The notes under the pieces are model-generated. The model ran no database searches. It saw only the letters and a program-made list of their open reading frames with translations, and was not told the DNA's origin. Below, piece by piece: positions 1 through 7,433 of a stretch of 23,058 nt of DNA (its first letter is position 1; every line of letters starts with the position of its first letter). The DNA comes from an uncultured Campylobacter sp. GTDB taxonomy: Bacteria > Campylobacterota > Campylobacteria > Campylobacterales > Campylobacteraceae. A program made the translations under genes and the position numbers. The stretch lies in the NCBI RefSeq assembly GCF_938045595.1, contig NZ_CALIBB010000111.1:1-23058 (forward strand), in the 5' to 3' direction.

Positions 1-38
1 AGCGCCGCAGCTGCGCTTAAAAGAACTATTTTTTTCAT
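1..38 (-). CDS. 5' end of an exported protein (partial)
   Basis: Only the first 12 codons lie in the window, reading MKKIVLLSAAAA. This is a typical start of a Sec signal peptide: two lysines followed by a hydrophobic stretch. The ATG is preceded by a good ribosome binding site (TAAGGAGT at about 42-49). The gene runs off the left edge. It lies downstream of the FecCD/FecE-type transporter on the same strand, so a periplasmic binding protein or an outer-membrane receptor of that system is possible. A terminator-like hairpin in between suggests a separate transcript, and nothing in these codons identifies the product. Confidence 0.6.
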   Translation of the reverse strand, partial: MKKIVLLSAAAA

Positions 39-408
39 TTTTACTCCTTAAAAATTCTACGTAATTGTAACGATAAATTTTGATTTTTATGCTTAAAATT
101 CGGAACAAATTTTAAAATTCCGGCCCCACCGCCCGCTTTGAAATTTTAAAATTTCGCCGTCGCAAAATCCCCGCCGCGGACGCTAAAATTTTACCGCCGC
201 TAGCGTTCATTAAGTCCTCTTGCTCGCACAGCCAAACCGATAAAATTTTAAATTTAAGAAGCTCCTATATTTAAGGACGAGCTGTACCCCCTCCGCGAAG
301 TTAAACCAATAAAAATGCAGGCGCTAGCCTGCCGTAACTTTAGGTGGGTGCAGGGAGTGCTTGCACTCCCGCTCGCAGCGGCGGCTTAGCCGCCGCGAGA
401 AGTCAAGA
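39..408. other. Intergenic region with hairpins and dense AAATTT words
   Basis: I see no convincing gene in these 370 bases. Next to the ATPase stop are two near-perfect hairpins: 378-396 (9-bp arms, GCGGCGGCT/AGCCGCCGC) and 353-370 (8-bp arms, GGGAGTGC/GCACTCCC). Neither is followed by a T-run on either strand. A third hairpin at 317-332 is listed as a terminator. The rest is a mosaic of GC-rich bits and about ten RAATTY hexamers (counted by eye), many in the form AAATTTTA. The promoter of the left-edge gene must lie here, but I cannot place it with confidence. Confidence 0.6.
306..332 (-). terminator. Rho-independent terminator after the ABC ATPase gene
   Basis: Read on the minus strand, a 6-bp stem (GCAGGC/GCCTGC) with a TAGC loop is followed directly by ATTTTTATT. 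It lies about 75 bases downstream of the ABC ATPase stop codon. The stem is short, so termination may be partial. Confidence 0.5.
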
Positions 409-1185
409 TCAAAACGGATACGTCAAGCAGCAGACCCTGCCGACCTTTTCGTTGTAGCTGACGTCGAGCTTCAGATCGTATAGTTTGCTTAAAATTTCGC
501 TTTTTATGATCTGCTCGGCCTTGCCGTATGCGACCTCGCCGCCGCCTTTTACGAGCGCGACGTATCCGCCTAAAAGCAGAGCGAAATCGGGATTGTGCGT
601 GGCCAAAACGACGGTGTAGCCGTTTTTGAGAAGCTCCTTCGTGGCGCGGAGAAATTTGTATTGGTTGGCAAAGTCTAACGCCGAGGTAGGCTCGTCGAAG
701 ATCACGATCTTAGGCTCGCTGCAAAGGGCGCGCGCGATGGACGCCATCTGCCTCTGGCCGCCGCTTAGGCGCGTGATGATCTTGTCTTTTAGGTGCCAAA
801 TTTCAAGCATTTTCATGTAGCGCTGCGCGAGCTTGTAGTCGTTTTCGCTCGGCTGCGAAAAGATCCCGATATGCGCCGTGCGCCCCATCAGGACGTATTC
901 GAAGACGCTGTAGTCGTACTCGCAGACCTCGCTTTGCGAGACGTAGCCGATGATCTCGGCGCGCCCTTTGGCGCTGAGACTCGCCATATCCTTGCCGTCA
1001 ATTGAAATTTTACCGCGCAGGGGCTCAAGCGTGCCGCTGATTAAATTTAAAAGCGTCGATTTGCCCGCGCCGTTTTGCCCCAAAATCGTCAGCATCGCGC
1101 CCGCTTCGAGGTGCAAATTCACGTCGCGCAGCGTTAGAGGGGCGGATTTTACGTAGCTGAAGTCTAAGCTCTCAACCCTAACCAT
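409..1185 (-). CDS. FecE/FhuC-type ABC transporter ATPase (iron-siderophore, haem or cobalamin class)
   Basis: This 258-residue protein is a complete ABC ATPase. Walker A is GQNGAGKST (residues 36-44), the Q-loop glutamine is near 84, the signature is LSGGQRQ (140-146), Walker B is IVIFDEP (160-166) and the switch histidine is H197. Length and sequence fit the FecE/FhuC/BtuD class, which powers uptake of metal chelates or cobalamin across the inner membrane. It overlaps the upstream permease gene by 8 bases and has an AAAGGAAG ribosome binding site, so the two are translationally coupled. The substrate cannot be read from the ATPase. Iron-siderophore or haem is most usual, but a nickel or cobalt chelate is possible given the nickel enzymes nearby. 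Confidence 0.92.
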   Translation of the reverse strand: MVRVESLDFSYVKSAPLTLRDVNLHLEAGAMLTILGQNGAGKSTLLNLISGTLEPLRGKISIDGKDMASLSAKGRAEIIGYVSQSEVCEYDYSVFEYVLMGRTAHIGIFSQPSENDYKLAQRYMKMLEIWHLKDKIITRLSGGQRQMASIARALCSEPKIVIFDEPTSALDFANQYKFLRATKELLKNGYTVVLATHNPDFALLLGGYVALVKGGGEVAYGKAEQIIKSEILSKLYDLKLDVSYNEKVGRVCCLTYPF

Positions 1186-2170
1186 TTAGCTTCCTTTTGT
1201 TTTTAAGCAGGATGAATATAAAAAATAGCGTGCCTATAAAGCCCGTAAGCACCCCTAACGGGATCTCGCTTTGATTTATGCTGCGCGCTACGTCATCTAC
1301 GATGAGCACGAAGATCGCGCTTAAAAATATGCTCGCGGGGATCGCTTTGGTGTTGCTCACGCCCACGATCATGCGCGTTAGATGCGGCATCAAAAGCCCC
1401 ACCCACGCGACTATGCCGCTGATACACACGCTACTTGCGGTTAGCAGCGTCGCGCAGACGATGATGATGCCCCGCTCCAGCACGACGTTTACGCCTAGCT
1501 TCGCCGCGGTCGCATCGCCCATGGATAGGACGTTTATGCGGTAGCTCATCAGCACCAAGATAGCGATACAAACCCCCATCACCGGCGCTATCATCGCTAG
1601 CACGGAGGGATCGACCTTCGCGAGGCTTCCTAGCTGCCAATACACGATGTCTGCAAGCTTCGTCTCGGGATCAGCCATAAATTTTAAAAATCCGATCAGC
1701 GCGCCCATCAGACCGCTTACGATGATGCCCGCAAGCACGAGCATTATGGTGGCGCTCGAACGCAGCGCGCGCGTGATTAGAAGCGTAATGCAAACCGCCG
1801 CAAGCCCGAAAACAAAGGCGAAAAGCTGGATCAAAAGGATATTTAGATCAAGCAGGATCGCGATCGCCGCGCCCACGCAAGCTCCCGCGCTTACGCCTAA
1901 GAGATCGGGCGAGACGAGCTGGTTTTTAAAGACGCCCTGATACGCCGTGCCGCTGATGCCAAGCGCCGCGCCCACGAGCACTGCGGCGATGATGCGCGGC
2001 AAGCGCACATCCATAACGACGTTGTGGACGTTTTGCGCTACCTCGCCGCCGCTAAGCGCTTTTAAAACCTCGGCGATGCTTAGGCCGAAGCGCCCTATAC
2101 AAAGCGATATCGCGATCGTCGCGATCGTCGCCAGTATCAGCAGCGCGAGCATAAATTTAAAATTTTTCAT
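1178..2170 (-). CDS. FecCD-family ABC transporter permease
   Basis: This 330-residue polytopic membrane protein has about ten hydrophobic segments spread over its whole length. It carries family hallmarks such as DVRLPRIIAAVLVGAALGISGTA near residues 53-75 and the GIVAWVGLLMPHLTRMIVG segment in the C-terminal half, which in this family contacts the ATPase. It forms the inner-membrane channel for a metal chelate or cobalamin and pairs with the ATPase encoded just downstream. AAGGGAAGG lies immediately before the ATG. No binding-protein gene is adjacent upstream, which is unusual. It may be the left-edge gene or lie elsewhere. Confidence 0.92.
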   Translation of the reverse strand: MKNFKFMLALLILATIATIAISLCIGRFGLSIAEVLKALSGGEVAQNVHNVVMDVRLPRIIAAVLVGAALGISGTAYQGVFKNQLVSPDLLGVSAGACVGAAIAILLDLNILLIQLFAFVFGLAAVCITLLITRALRSSATIMLVLAGIIVSGLMGALIGFLKFMADPETKLADIVYWQLGSLAKVDPSVLAMIAPVMGVCIAILVLMSYRINVLSMGDATAAKLGVNVVLERGIIIVCATLLTASSVCISGIVAWVGLLMPHLTRMIVGVSNTKAIPASIFLSAIFVLIVDDVARSINQSEIPLGVLTGFIGTLFFIFILLKNKRKLNG

Positions 2171-3036
2171 ACCTTCCCTTGCTTTAAATTTTATCTTTTG
2201 TCTTAAATTTAATCTTTGAAATTTCGCCTCGTTGAAACCCGCTTAAAATTCCGCCCTCCGGCTCGTAGGCGAGAGGCTTGCGGTAAAATTCCTTCGTGAT
2301 GGCCCCAAGATCAATACTTCAGAAAAGATCCGGATGGAAATTTTAACCGCCTGCAAGCTTTGCAGTGGCGCCCTCGCGCCCGTGCGGTCTCAGCCGAAAA
2401 TGTTTGCAGGCGCAGCACAGACGCGCTTTTGCCGCACCGCCTCAAGCTGCGAAACGCAGGACTTGGCAGCAGAGCAGTGCCTCCGCCTCGTGCGACATCT
2501 CCTACCGATGATGACGCAGTGGCTGCAGCGGCTTTGATTTATACATCTAAATCCTTAAACAGATGTGGCATTTTAGCACATATCATATTAAATTTTTATG
2601 ATTTCGGCTTTCATATACGTGAGCAAAATTTAATGGCGTGCAGCTCTGTGCAATAAGGCTTTTAGCAAAATTTAGCTTGCGGATTTCAGATGAGAGTCTA
2701 CGAAATTTACGCCAAGATGGAATTTTAAAATTTCATCCTTTCGCGAAAGATAGACTTAAACCTGATGGCGGAATTTGCCCGGCTAAATTCCGCCGATTTA
2801 GCAGCAGACACAGCGTGCGGCAAAATTTTACGTAGGATTTGAAGATTTGATTTAAAATTCCACGAACGGATGCGGCGCGAAAATTTTCTCTTTATTTGAC
2901 CCCGGTTTTGCTAGCCACTTAGTCGTAGAATTTTACTACTCGTTTAGCTGCGGGATTTTATTTGCCCGCAAGGAGTTAAATTTTATCATGAAATTTCGCA
3001 TCGCTTAAAATGCGATGCGAAATGAATCCGTCGTCG
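2171..3036. other. Long non-coding region between cooS and the ABC transporter
   Basis: No convincing gene was found in these 866 bases. Three parts can be described. Positions 2340-2545 form a GC-rich island that differs in composition from its flanks; I could not match it to a known riboswitch or protein. Positions 2767-2794 form a hairpin with 10-bp arms (GGCGGAATTT/AAATTCCGCC) and an 8-base loop. Positions 2993-3023 form the hairpin listed after cooS. About twenty RAATTY hexamers are scattered through it by my count. It must hold the promoter of the FecCD-type operon (minus strand), which I cannot pinpoint. Confidence 0.55.
2993..3023 (-). terminator. Strong hairpin just after cooS, probable terminator
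   Basis: A perfect 12-bp inverted repeat (ATTTCGCATCGC/GCGATGCGAAAT) with a 7-base loop starts 13 bases after the cooS stop on the minus strand. It is followed by TTCATGATAAAATTT, which is T-rich but not a clean T-run. It could end the cooS transcript or protect its 3' end. Confidence 0.5.
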
Positions 3037-5757
3037 CTACTGCCAGCCTAGAGCTTTGCGTTTTAAGCGCATGTCGCTTACCATTTTTAGCGCGAGCGCG
3101 ACCGGATCGGTATCTACGTGCATCACAGAGCCAAGCGCACGCCTGGTGCCCTCTTTGAAAAAGTGTATGACATTTGCGGAGCCGTGGATTTGATACTCGA
3201 CGCAGTGATATGAGTCGATGCCCATTAGACGGAATCCGAGCGAGGCATCGACGCCCTTTTCGTTCGCCCACTCGGGAGAGGTGAAGGCAAGCGGCAGCTC
3301 GTAGAGATTTTTGTCTAGCACCCCTGCGATACCTGCGAAAATTCCGCTGGAGCGGGTATTATCGATGCACTCGCCCACGTGCCATACCGGCGGAAGCTCA
3401 TCTTTTTCTAAAAATGCCCGCAGCGACGCGCCTGCTTTTTTATACGCGCTTTTTTGGCAAAAGCCCAGCTTCATTAGCGGGAACGACGCGCAGCCGTTGG
3501 TTAGGATTAGGACGTTATTTTCGATTAGGGTTTGTGCGACATCTATGATAGCGCGCTCATAAGGCACTTTAGGATTGGTGCAGCCGACCATATTTACGAT
3601 GCCTAAAATTTCACCGCTTTTTAGCGCGTGCGCTAACGGCTCCATGCCGCCGTAGTGCTTATGGACGAATTCTACCGAAAAGCCCACTTCGGCCTCGACT
3701 TCGTACGGCGGGATATATACCGGTAGCCCCTTACGCTTTTCGTGAGATTGCAATGCGCGGTCTAGAATTTTACGCGCCAAATTCCTAGTCTCGGCGATAT
3801 TGCTATGGTGATGATCGTAGCCTATATGCTCGGCTCCGGGAAGCCTAGCTGATGAGCTTGTGGTAACGACCTTGGTCTGGAAGCAGTTAGCTACATCCAT
3901 GATCGCAGGATAGACATCTTGGACATCGGCTACCCACAGATCAAGTGCGCCCGTGCCTATGACGAGTTCGGCAGTTACGGCGTTTGAGAGCGGCACGACG
4001 CCCCAGTTGCGATACATCGCCGATAGCCCAGAACAGCACACGCCGTAAAATGCGATCCCCTGCGCGCCTATTGCGCGAGCCTTGTCTTGGTACTCTTTAG
4101 AATTTCCGATCTCCACTATTAGGCTTACTAATGTCGGCAGATGTCCGTGCACGGCGATATTGACCCAGCCTTTTTTAAGTGCGCCCATATTGCTTTTGGA
4201 AGTTACGCGATCTCCTACGCCAAATAGCGCATCCGTAGCGATATTCGCAGCTACTACGCCGGTGAAGGTAAAAGCAAGCCCGCAGCGCAAAAGATGCTGC
4301 ATCACGCTGCGCCAGTCTCCGTCCGTGCCTACACCCGTTCGGTGATACGCCTCAAAGACTTCGTTATACGCACTAATCGGCAAGATATCCAGCTTGCGCC
4401 ATACCTCTTGACGCTCCTTGGGTGCGAGCGCAGTGATGGTTTTATACTCGCCGCTGCTTTGCGAAAGATCTGTCAAAAGCGTATCGGCAAGCTCGATCGC
4501 TACCTCTTTTAACTCTCTGCCTTCAGTTGGAATTCCAAAGGCTTTGGCGGTATTGATGATTTTGTATTCGCCTATGATTGGCAGATCTAGCTTGCCTTGT
4601 GCCGCCCATTTTAGCGACAGTAGAAGCTCTCTGGCGTGCGCGCCGTGTTGAGCTACGCCCGCAGCTACTTGGCGCAGTAAGTTGCGCGACACGATGAGAT
4701 CGGCGTCCGCACCGCAAGTGCCACGATCGGCCTTTTTAGTAATTTTGCAAGGTCCCATATTGCAGATCTTACAGCATACTCCGCTAAGCCCATAGCTACA
4801 CATAGGCATCTGTTTATCGAAGCGATCAAACGCCGTATCTACGCCGATCTGCTCCATCCTAAGCATCATTTCGCGCACGGCGGGATCAGGGGTTTTCTCA
4901 AGTACTTCTTGCTTTGTAGGGAAGGTCTTTTTGTATTCAAGCAACGCCTTCATATAATCCGCCGTAAATTCCGCCTCGTGAAAATGCTCGAAAAGATTGC
5001 CCTGCGCGTCTTTATGTGTGTGCGGACTAGCCTCTGCGGGCACTAAAACTTTTGGGATGCCGTGTTCGTCAAATCCGATAATCGCGCGATGAGAGTGAGG
5101 CTTGTGATCATGGCAATGTTTGTCGTGCTCGTGTGAGCTGATGACGGAATCCTCGTCGCGCTCGTGCGAATACGCCGCAGAATTTGCGCTGTATTCGTGC
5201 AAATAAGCTGCGAGGTTTTCTTCTTGATCGTGTGGGTGGGTCGCAAGATCTTCGTCGCGTAGATGCGAGTGGATTGCGGAGTTATCGCTATGCTCGTGCG
5301 AGTAAGAGATGTGATCGTCGCTACTTGGGCTCTTCGCAGGATTTGAGATGGAATTTGTCAAAGAATCAGCCATGGAATTTATTGTAGAGTTTATTGCGGA
5401 TTTTTTAGCGTTGCCTACGCTTTGAGTGCTTGAGTGCGCCGCAAAGTTCGTACTTGAAGCAGAGCTTGCGCTATCATCGTAGCCAGACGCGGAATTTTTG
5501 GCTTCGCAGTCGTACTCGTCGCAGGAATTCTCACTTGTAGCGAGATTTTTAGAAATTTTGTCGCGAGTAAGCGAGGCGGAAGTTATAGAGTTTGCGGTGG
5601 AATTTTTAGCAGTGCCTGCACTTTTGTCGAAAACGGATGCGGCGGAGCTTTTGACCGCGTCTGCGGCAAAATTTTCCCCCTTATTCGCAGCGGAATTTTC
5701 ATCCGTCGCAGCCTTCTTGCGTGAGTCTTTTTGTTTTGAGATTTTGTCGTTTGCCAT
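3037..5757 (-). CDS. cooS: Ni-Fe-S carbon monoxide dehydrogenase catalytic subunit with a His-rich N-terminal extension
   Basis: The protein oxidises CO to CO2 (or the reverse) at a nickel-iron-sulphur C-cluster. At 906 residues it is far longer than the usual ~630. The normal core starts near residue 288 (TPDPAVREMML). D- and B-cluster cysteines are at C320, C328, C329, C332, C337 and C348. C-cluster ligands correspond to H537 or H539, C574/C575, C624, C726, C755 and C797. The catalytic histidines around H371/H374 and a lysine at K834 are present, so the enzyme looks active. Residues 1-148 are low-complexity Ser/Ala/Asn/Lys and residues 149-260 hold 21 histidines, including 11-residue tandem repeats. 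The start is supported by AAGGAG eight bases upstream. No cooF, cooC, cooJ or acetyl-CoA synthase gene is in the window, so it appears monofunctional with its electron acceptor encoded elsewhere. Confidence 0.95.
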   Translation of the reverse strand: MANDKISKQKDSRKKAATDENSAANKGENFAADAVKSSAASVFDKSAGTAKNSTANSITSASLTRDKISKNLATSENSCDEYDCEAKNSASGYDDSASSASSTNFAAHSSTQSVGNAKKSAINSTINSMADSLTNSISNPAKSPSSDDHISYSHEHSDNSAIHSHLRDEDLATHPHDQEENLAAYLHEYSANSAAYSHERDEDSVISSHEHDKHCHDHKPHSHRAIIGFDEHGIPKVLVPAEASPHTHKDAQGNLFEHFHEAEFTADYMKALLEYKKTFPTKQEVLEKTPDPAVREMMLRMEQIGVDTAFDRFDKQMPMCSYGLSGVCCKICNMGPCKITKKADRGTCGADADLIVSRNLLRQVAAGVAQHGAHARELLLSLKWAAQGKLDLPIIGEYKIINTAKAFGIPTEGRELKEVAIELADTLLTDLSQSSGEYKTITALAPKERQEVWRKLDILPISAYNEVFEAYHRTGVGTDGDWRSVMQHLLRCGLAFTFTGVVAANIATDALFGVGDRVTSKSNMGALKKGWVNIAVHGHLPTLVSLIVEIGNSKEYQDKARAIGAQGIAFYGVCCSGLSAMYRNWGVVPLSNAVTAELVIGTGALDLWVADVQDVYPAIMDVANCFQTKVVTTSSSARLPGAEHIGYDHHHSNIAETRNLARKILDRALQSHEKRKGLPVYIPPYEVEAEVGFSVEFVHKHYGGMEPLAHALKSGEILGIVNMVGCTNPKVPYERAIIDVAQTLIENNVLILTNGCASFPLMKLGFCQKSAYKKAGASLRAFLEKDELPPVWHVGECIDNTRSSGIFAGIAGVLDKNLYELPLAFTSPEWANEKGVDASLGFRLMGIDSYHCVEYQIHGSANVIHFFKEGTRRALGSVMHVDTDPVALALKMVSDMRLKRKALGWQ
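5107..5304 (-). repeat. Six 33-bp tandem repeat units coding for a His-rich 11-residue repeat
   Basis: CooS residues 152-217 divide without gaps into six 11-residue units: YSHEHSDNSAI, HSHLRDEDLAT, HPHDQEENLAA, YLHEYSANSAA, YSHERDEDSVI and SSHEHDKHCHD. Position 3 is always His and the second half is acidic or small. The next residues, HKPHSHR, continue the His-rich character. The pattern suggests metal binding, by analogy with His-rich nickel proteins such as CooJ, HypB and UreE, but that is inference. Confidence 0.85.
5314..5730 (-). repeat. Low-complexity Ser/Ala/Asn/Lys segment of CooS
   Basis: CooS residues 10-148 have no recognisable domain and are built from short variants such as KNSTANS, KNSASG, ENSAANK and INSTINS. 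The DNA repeatedly carries GCGGAATTTT-like words (for example near 5490, 5605 and 5690). It resembles inserts in nosC1, nosG, the NapL-like gene and nosL2. It is probably a disordered linker. Confidence 0.7.
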
Positions 5758-5794
5758 GGTTGTCTCCTTAAAATTTATTTTAAAAATAAGCGAG

Positions 5795-5830
5795 AATGTA
5801 GTCCTTAATAATATACTAAAAAACTACATT
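5795..5830. promoter_or_regulatory. Inverted repeat in the cooS upstream region, candidate operator
   Basis: AATGTAGT at 5795-5802 and ACTACATT at 5823-5830 form a perfect 8-bp inverted repeat with 20 bases between. Read on the minus strand, the spacer contains TATATTAT, a possible -10 element about 50 bases before the cooS ATG. An operator flanking the promoter would fit, but the regulator is unknown. It matches neither the usual FNR nor CooA half-sites. Confidence 0.4.
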
Positions 5831-5950
5831 ATTTAATTCTTATAGATAAAATTTAACGTGATTGTATTTTTTAATTGCTTTAAATTCCCTTAATAGCGCA
5901 CTAAAATAAAAGATAAATTTTTATGAATAAAATATACTAAATAACTTAGT
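5804..5950. promoter_or_regulatory. AT-rich region with repeated TTAATA...ACTAA elements
   Basis: Three related elements occur here: CTTAATAATATACTAAAA (from 5804), CTTAATAGCGCACTAAAA (from 5889) and AATATACTAAATAACTTAGT (5931-5950). The last contains a perfect ACTAA-N5-TTAGT palindrome at 5936-5950. The exact 11-mer AATATACTAAA is present at 5810-5820 and 5931-5941. These may be binding sites controlling cooS. No gene lies in 5758-5973. Confidence 0.35.
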
Positions 5951-5973
5951 TTAAATTTCGCCAAGCGGCTCGA

Positions 5974-6609
5974 TCATCTTAGATAATCGATTAGCTTGGC
6001 GGAGATTTCGCGAAACTGCAAAATTTTATGCCCCTTTTTCTCGCGCATGAAGTCTTGCGCATCACGCAATCTCGCAAACGTGATAAGATCGTCGCCTCTG
6101 GCGCTTTGCAGCACGCTGCCGAATACATAAAACGCGTCCTGCGCCCGCAAAATTTCGCCGCTTGCGTAATCGGTGACGTAAAGCTCCGCGCCGCCGAAAT
6201 TTGCGTTCGTGGAATTTGACTCGCCGAAATTGCCGCTAGCGGGATTTTTGCTCATCAAATTTTCCTCTGCGGAAGCCCCGCCGTTATTGCCGCTCAAATT
6301 TTCGCCCTCGAAAAAATATGCAAACATCGCCTTGGGCGAAGCAAACGCGAGCGCGCTGCCGTCTTTGAACCTTGCATAGGCGCGAAATTCAGGGTGCGCG
6401 CTAGTATCGATGCCGTATTTGGCGCAGGTAAGATTTACGTCTTTAAGCCACGTAAGATCGCGCACGCTTTTAGAATTCTGCGCCAAGCCGGAGCCTGTAT
6501 TGGGCGTGTCCAAATTTTGCGCCGAACCGGAGCTCTGAGCCGTCGAATTTTGCATCTCTGCTGCGCCGCAAAGCGCTATAAATGCCGCCAAAATGAGTGG
6601 AAATTTCAC
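5974..6609 (-). CDS. Second NosL-like copper accessory protein, diverged
   Basis: This 211-residue exported protein matches the second half of NosL well. Residues 142-201 hold ELYVTDYASGEILRAQDAFYV, a GSVLQSARGDDLITFA segment and GHKILQFREI, as in NosL. Around residue 62 only one cysteine remains (CAKYGI) where NosL has CxxCxM, so the usual copper site is altered. The signal sequence ends in IALCGAAE. This resembles a lipobox poorly, so it may be either lipidated or cleaved. Two low-complexity stretches, residues 18-50 and 102-140 (Asn/Ser/Gly-rich), interrupt it. Its start overlaps the nosY stop by 4 bases. It probably helps deliver copper to NosZ or to the NosDFY machinery. Confidence 0.75.
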   Translation of the reverse strand: MKFPLILAAFIALCGAAEMQNSTAQSSGSAQNLDTPNTGSGLAQNSKSVRDLTWLKDVNLTCAKYGIDTSAHPEFRAYARFKDGSALAFASPKAMFAYFFEGENLSGNNGGASAEENLMSKNPASGNFGESNSTNANFGGAELYVTDYASGEILRAQDAFYVFGSVLQSARGDDLITFARLRDAQDFMREKKGHKILQFREISAKLIDYLR

Positions 6610-7433
6610 GCTAAATCCTTCGATCTAAAGATAAAATAGCCCAAAATCAGGCTCGCCGCGCCCAGCGCGATCGGATAGAGCAGCGAAAAGGCGATGAAAA
6701 GCCCGCGCCCGAAGTGATCTAGGATAAAATACGCCGTCGTGCCGATGACCGCAAGATCGGGATCAAATAGGCTGATAGCGGCGATGCGGAAGTCCTCCAT
6801 CGGGTTTGCTAGGGCGATCGCAAAGATCAGATTTTCGTTCACGCCCGTTTTTGCGAGCAGTCCGATCAGCACGAGATCCAAAAACGCAAGGCAGAAAAGC
6901 CAGACGAAAAACGCGAGCCCAAGCCCCATCTCTTGGCTTTTTGAAACGGCGCAGATCAAAAAAGCGATCCCTAAAAACGCCGCGCATAAGCTAAAAAGCA
7001 GCCCCGCATAAAGCAGGCAGATCGCCCACGGAATGCCCGTGCCTTTGATCGCGCCCCAAACGATCGCGAGCAGCAGCGACAAAAATATCGGCACGAACAC
7101 TCCAAACAGCCTTCCTAGCGCCTTGCCGTAGTAATACTGCGCCTGCGAGATCGGAAAGCTTAGCAGGTATTCGAGGATGTTTAGGTCGCGATCGGCTAGG
7201 ATCGCCTTGCTGGTGGTTACGAGCACGAAGACGGGCAGGATGATGATGCAGATCTGAATAAACAGCAGCAGCAGTCGCGAAAGCCCGCTAAAGCCGAGCA
7301 CGCGCGAGTCGGTCACCCCCGTGATGAAAAACGCCGCCACGAGCCCGCTAAAGATCAGCAGATAGAGCAAAAACCAGCGCGAGCGGAAGGACTCTTTGAT
7401 ATCCAAAGCGGCGATGGTGAGTAAATTTTTCAT
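6606..7433 (-). CDS. nosY: NosY, membrane permease of the NosDFY copper-site maturation transporter
   Basis: This 275-residue ABC-2-type membrane protein has six hydrophobic segments at roughly 20-40, 53-75, 110-128, 138-163, 171-194 and 247-269. The conserved NosY stretches DRDLNILEYLLSFPIS (81-96) and LANPMEDFRIA (208-218) are present. With the ATPase NosF and the periplasmic NosD it is needed to build the CuZ centre of N2O reductase, probably by moving sulphur or copper species. It is coupled to the second NosL-like gene by a 4-base overlap. A ribosome binding site (AAAGGA) precedes the ATG. It is separated from the other nos genes by 653 non-coding bases, which is odd for this operon. Confidence 0.9.
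   Translation of the reverse strand: MKNLLTIAALDIKESFRSRWFLLYLLIFSGLVAAFFITGVTDSRVLGFSGLSRLLLLFIQICIIILPVFVLVTTSKAILADRDLNILEYLLSFPISQAQYYYGKALGRLFGVFVPIFLSLLLAIVWGAIKGTGIPWAICLLYAGLLFSLCAAFLGIAFLICAVSKSQEMGLGLAFFVWLFCLAFLDLVLIGLLAKTGVNENLIFAIALANPMEDFRIAAISLFDPDLAVIGTTAYFILDHFGRGLFIAFSLLYPIALGAASLILGYFIFRSKDLA

Noticed and set aside
2240..2400. Minus-strand frame whose translation ends in GPSRRNFTASLS, faintly like the end of a TonB-dependent receptor
   Set aside because: The match is a few residues long, has no start and no upstream domain. It is not enough to call a pseudogene.
2340..2545. Possible cobalamin or TPP riboswitch (minus strand has GCCACTG-like and CTGAGA words)
   Set aside because: The other conserved boxes of either riboswitch are missing and the words are not in the right order or spacing.
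5107..5304. CRISPR-like array
   Set aside because: The 33-bp units are contiguous with no spacers, are diverged, and code in frame within cooS.
5959..6001. Inverted repeat CGCCAAGC/GCTTGGCG as terminator of nosL2
   Set aside because: The nosL2 stop lies inside the 27-base loop, and no T-run follows on the minus strand.
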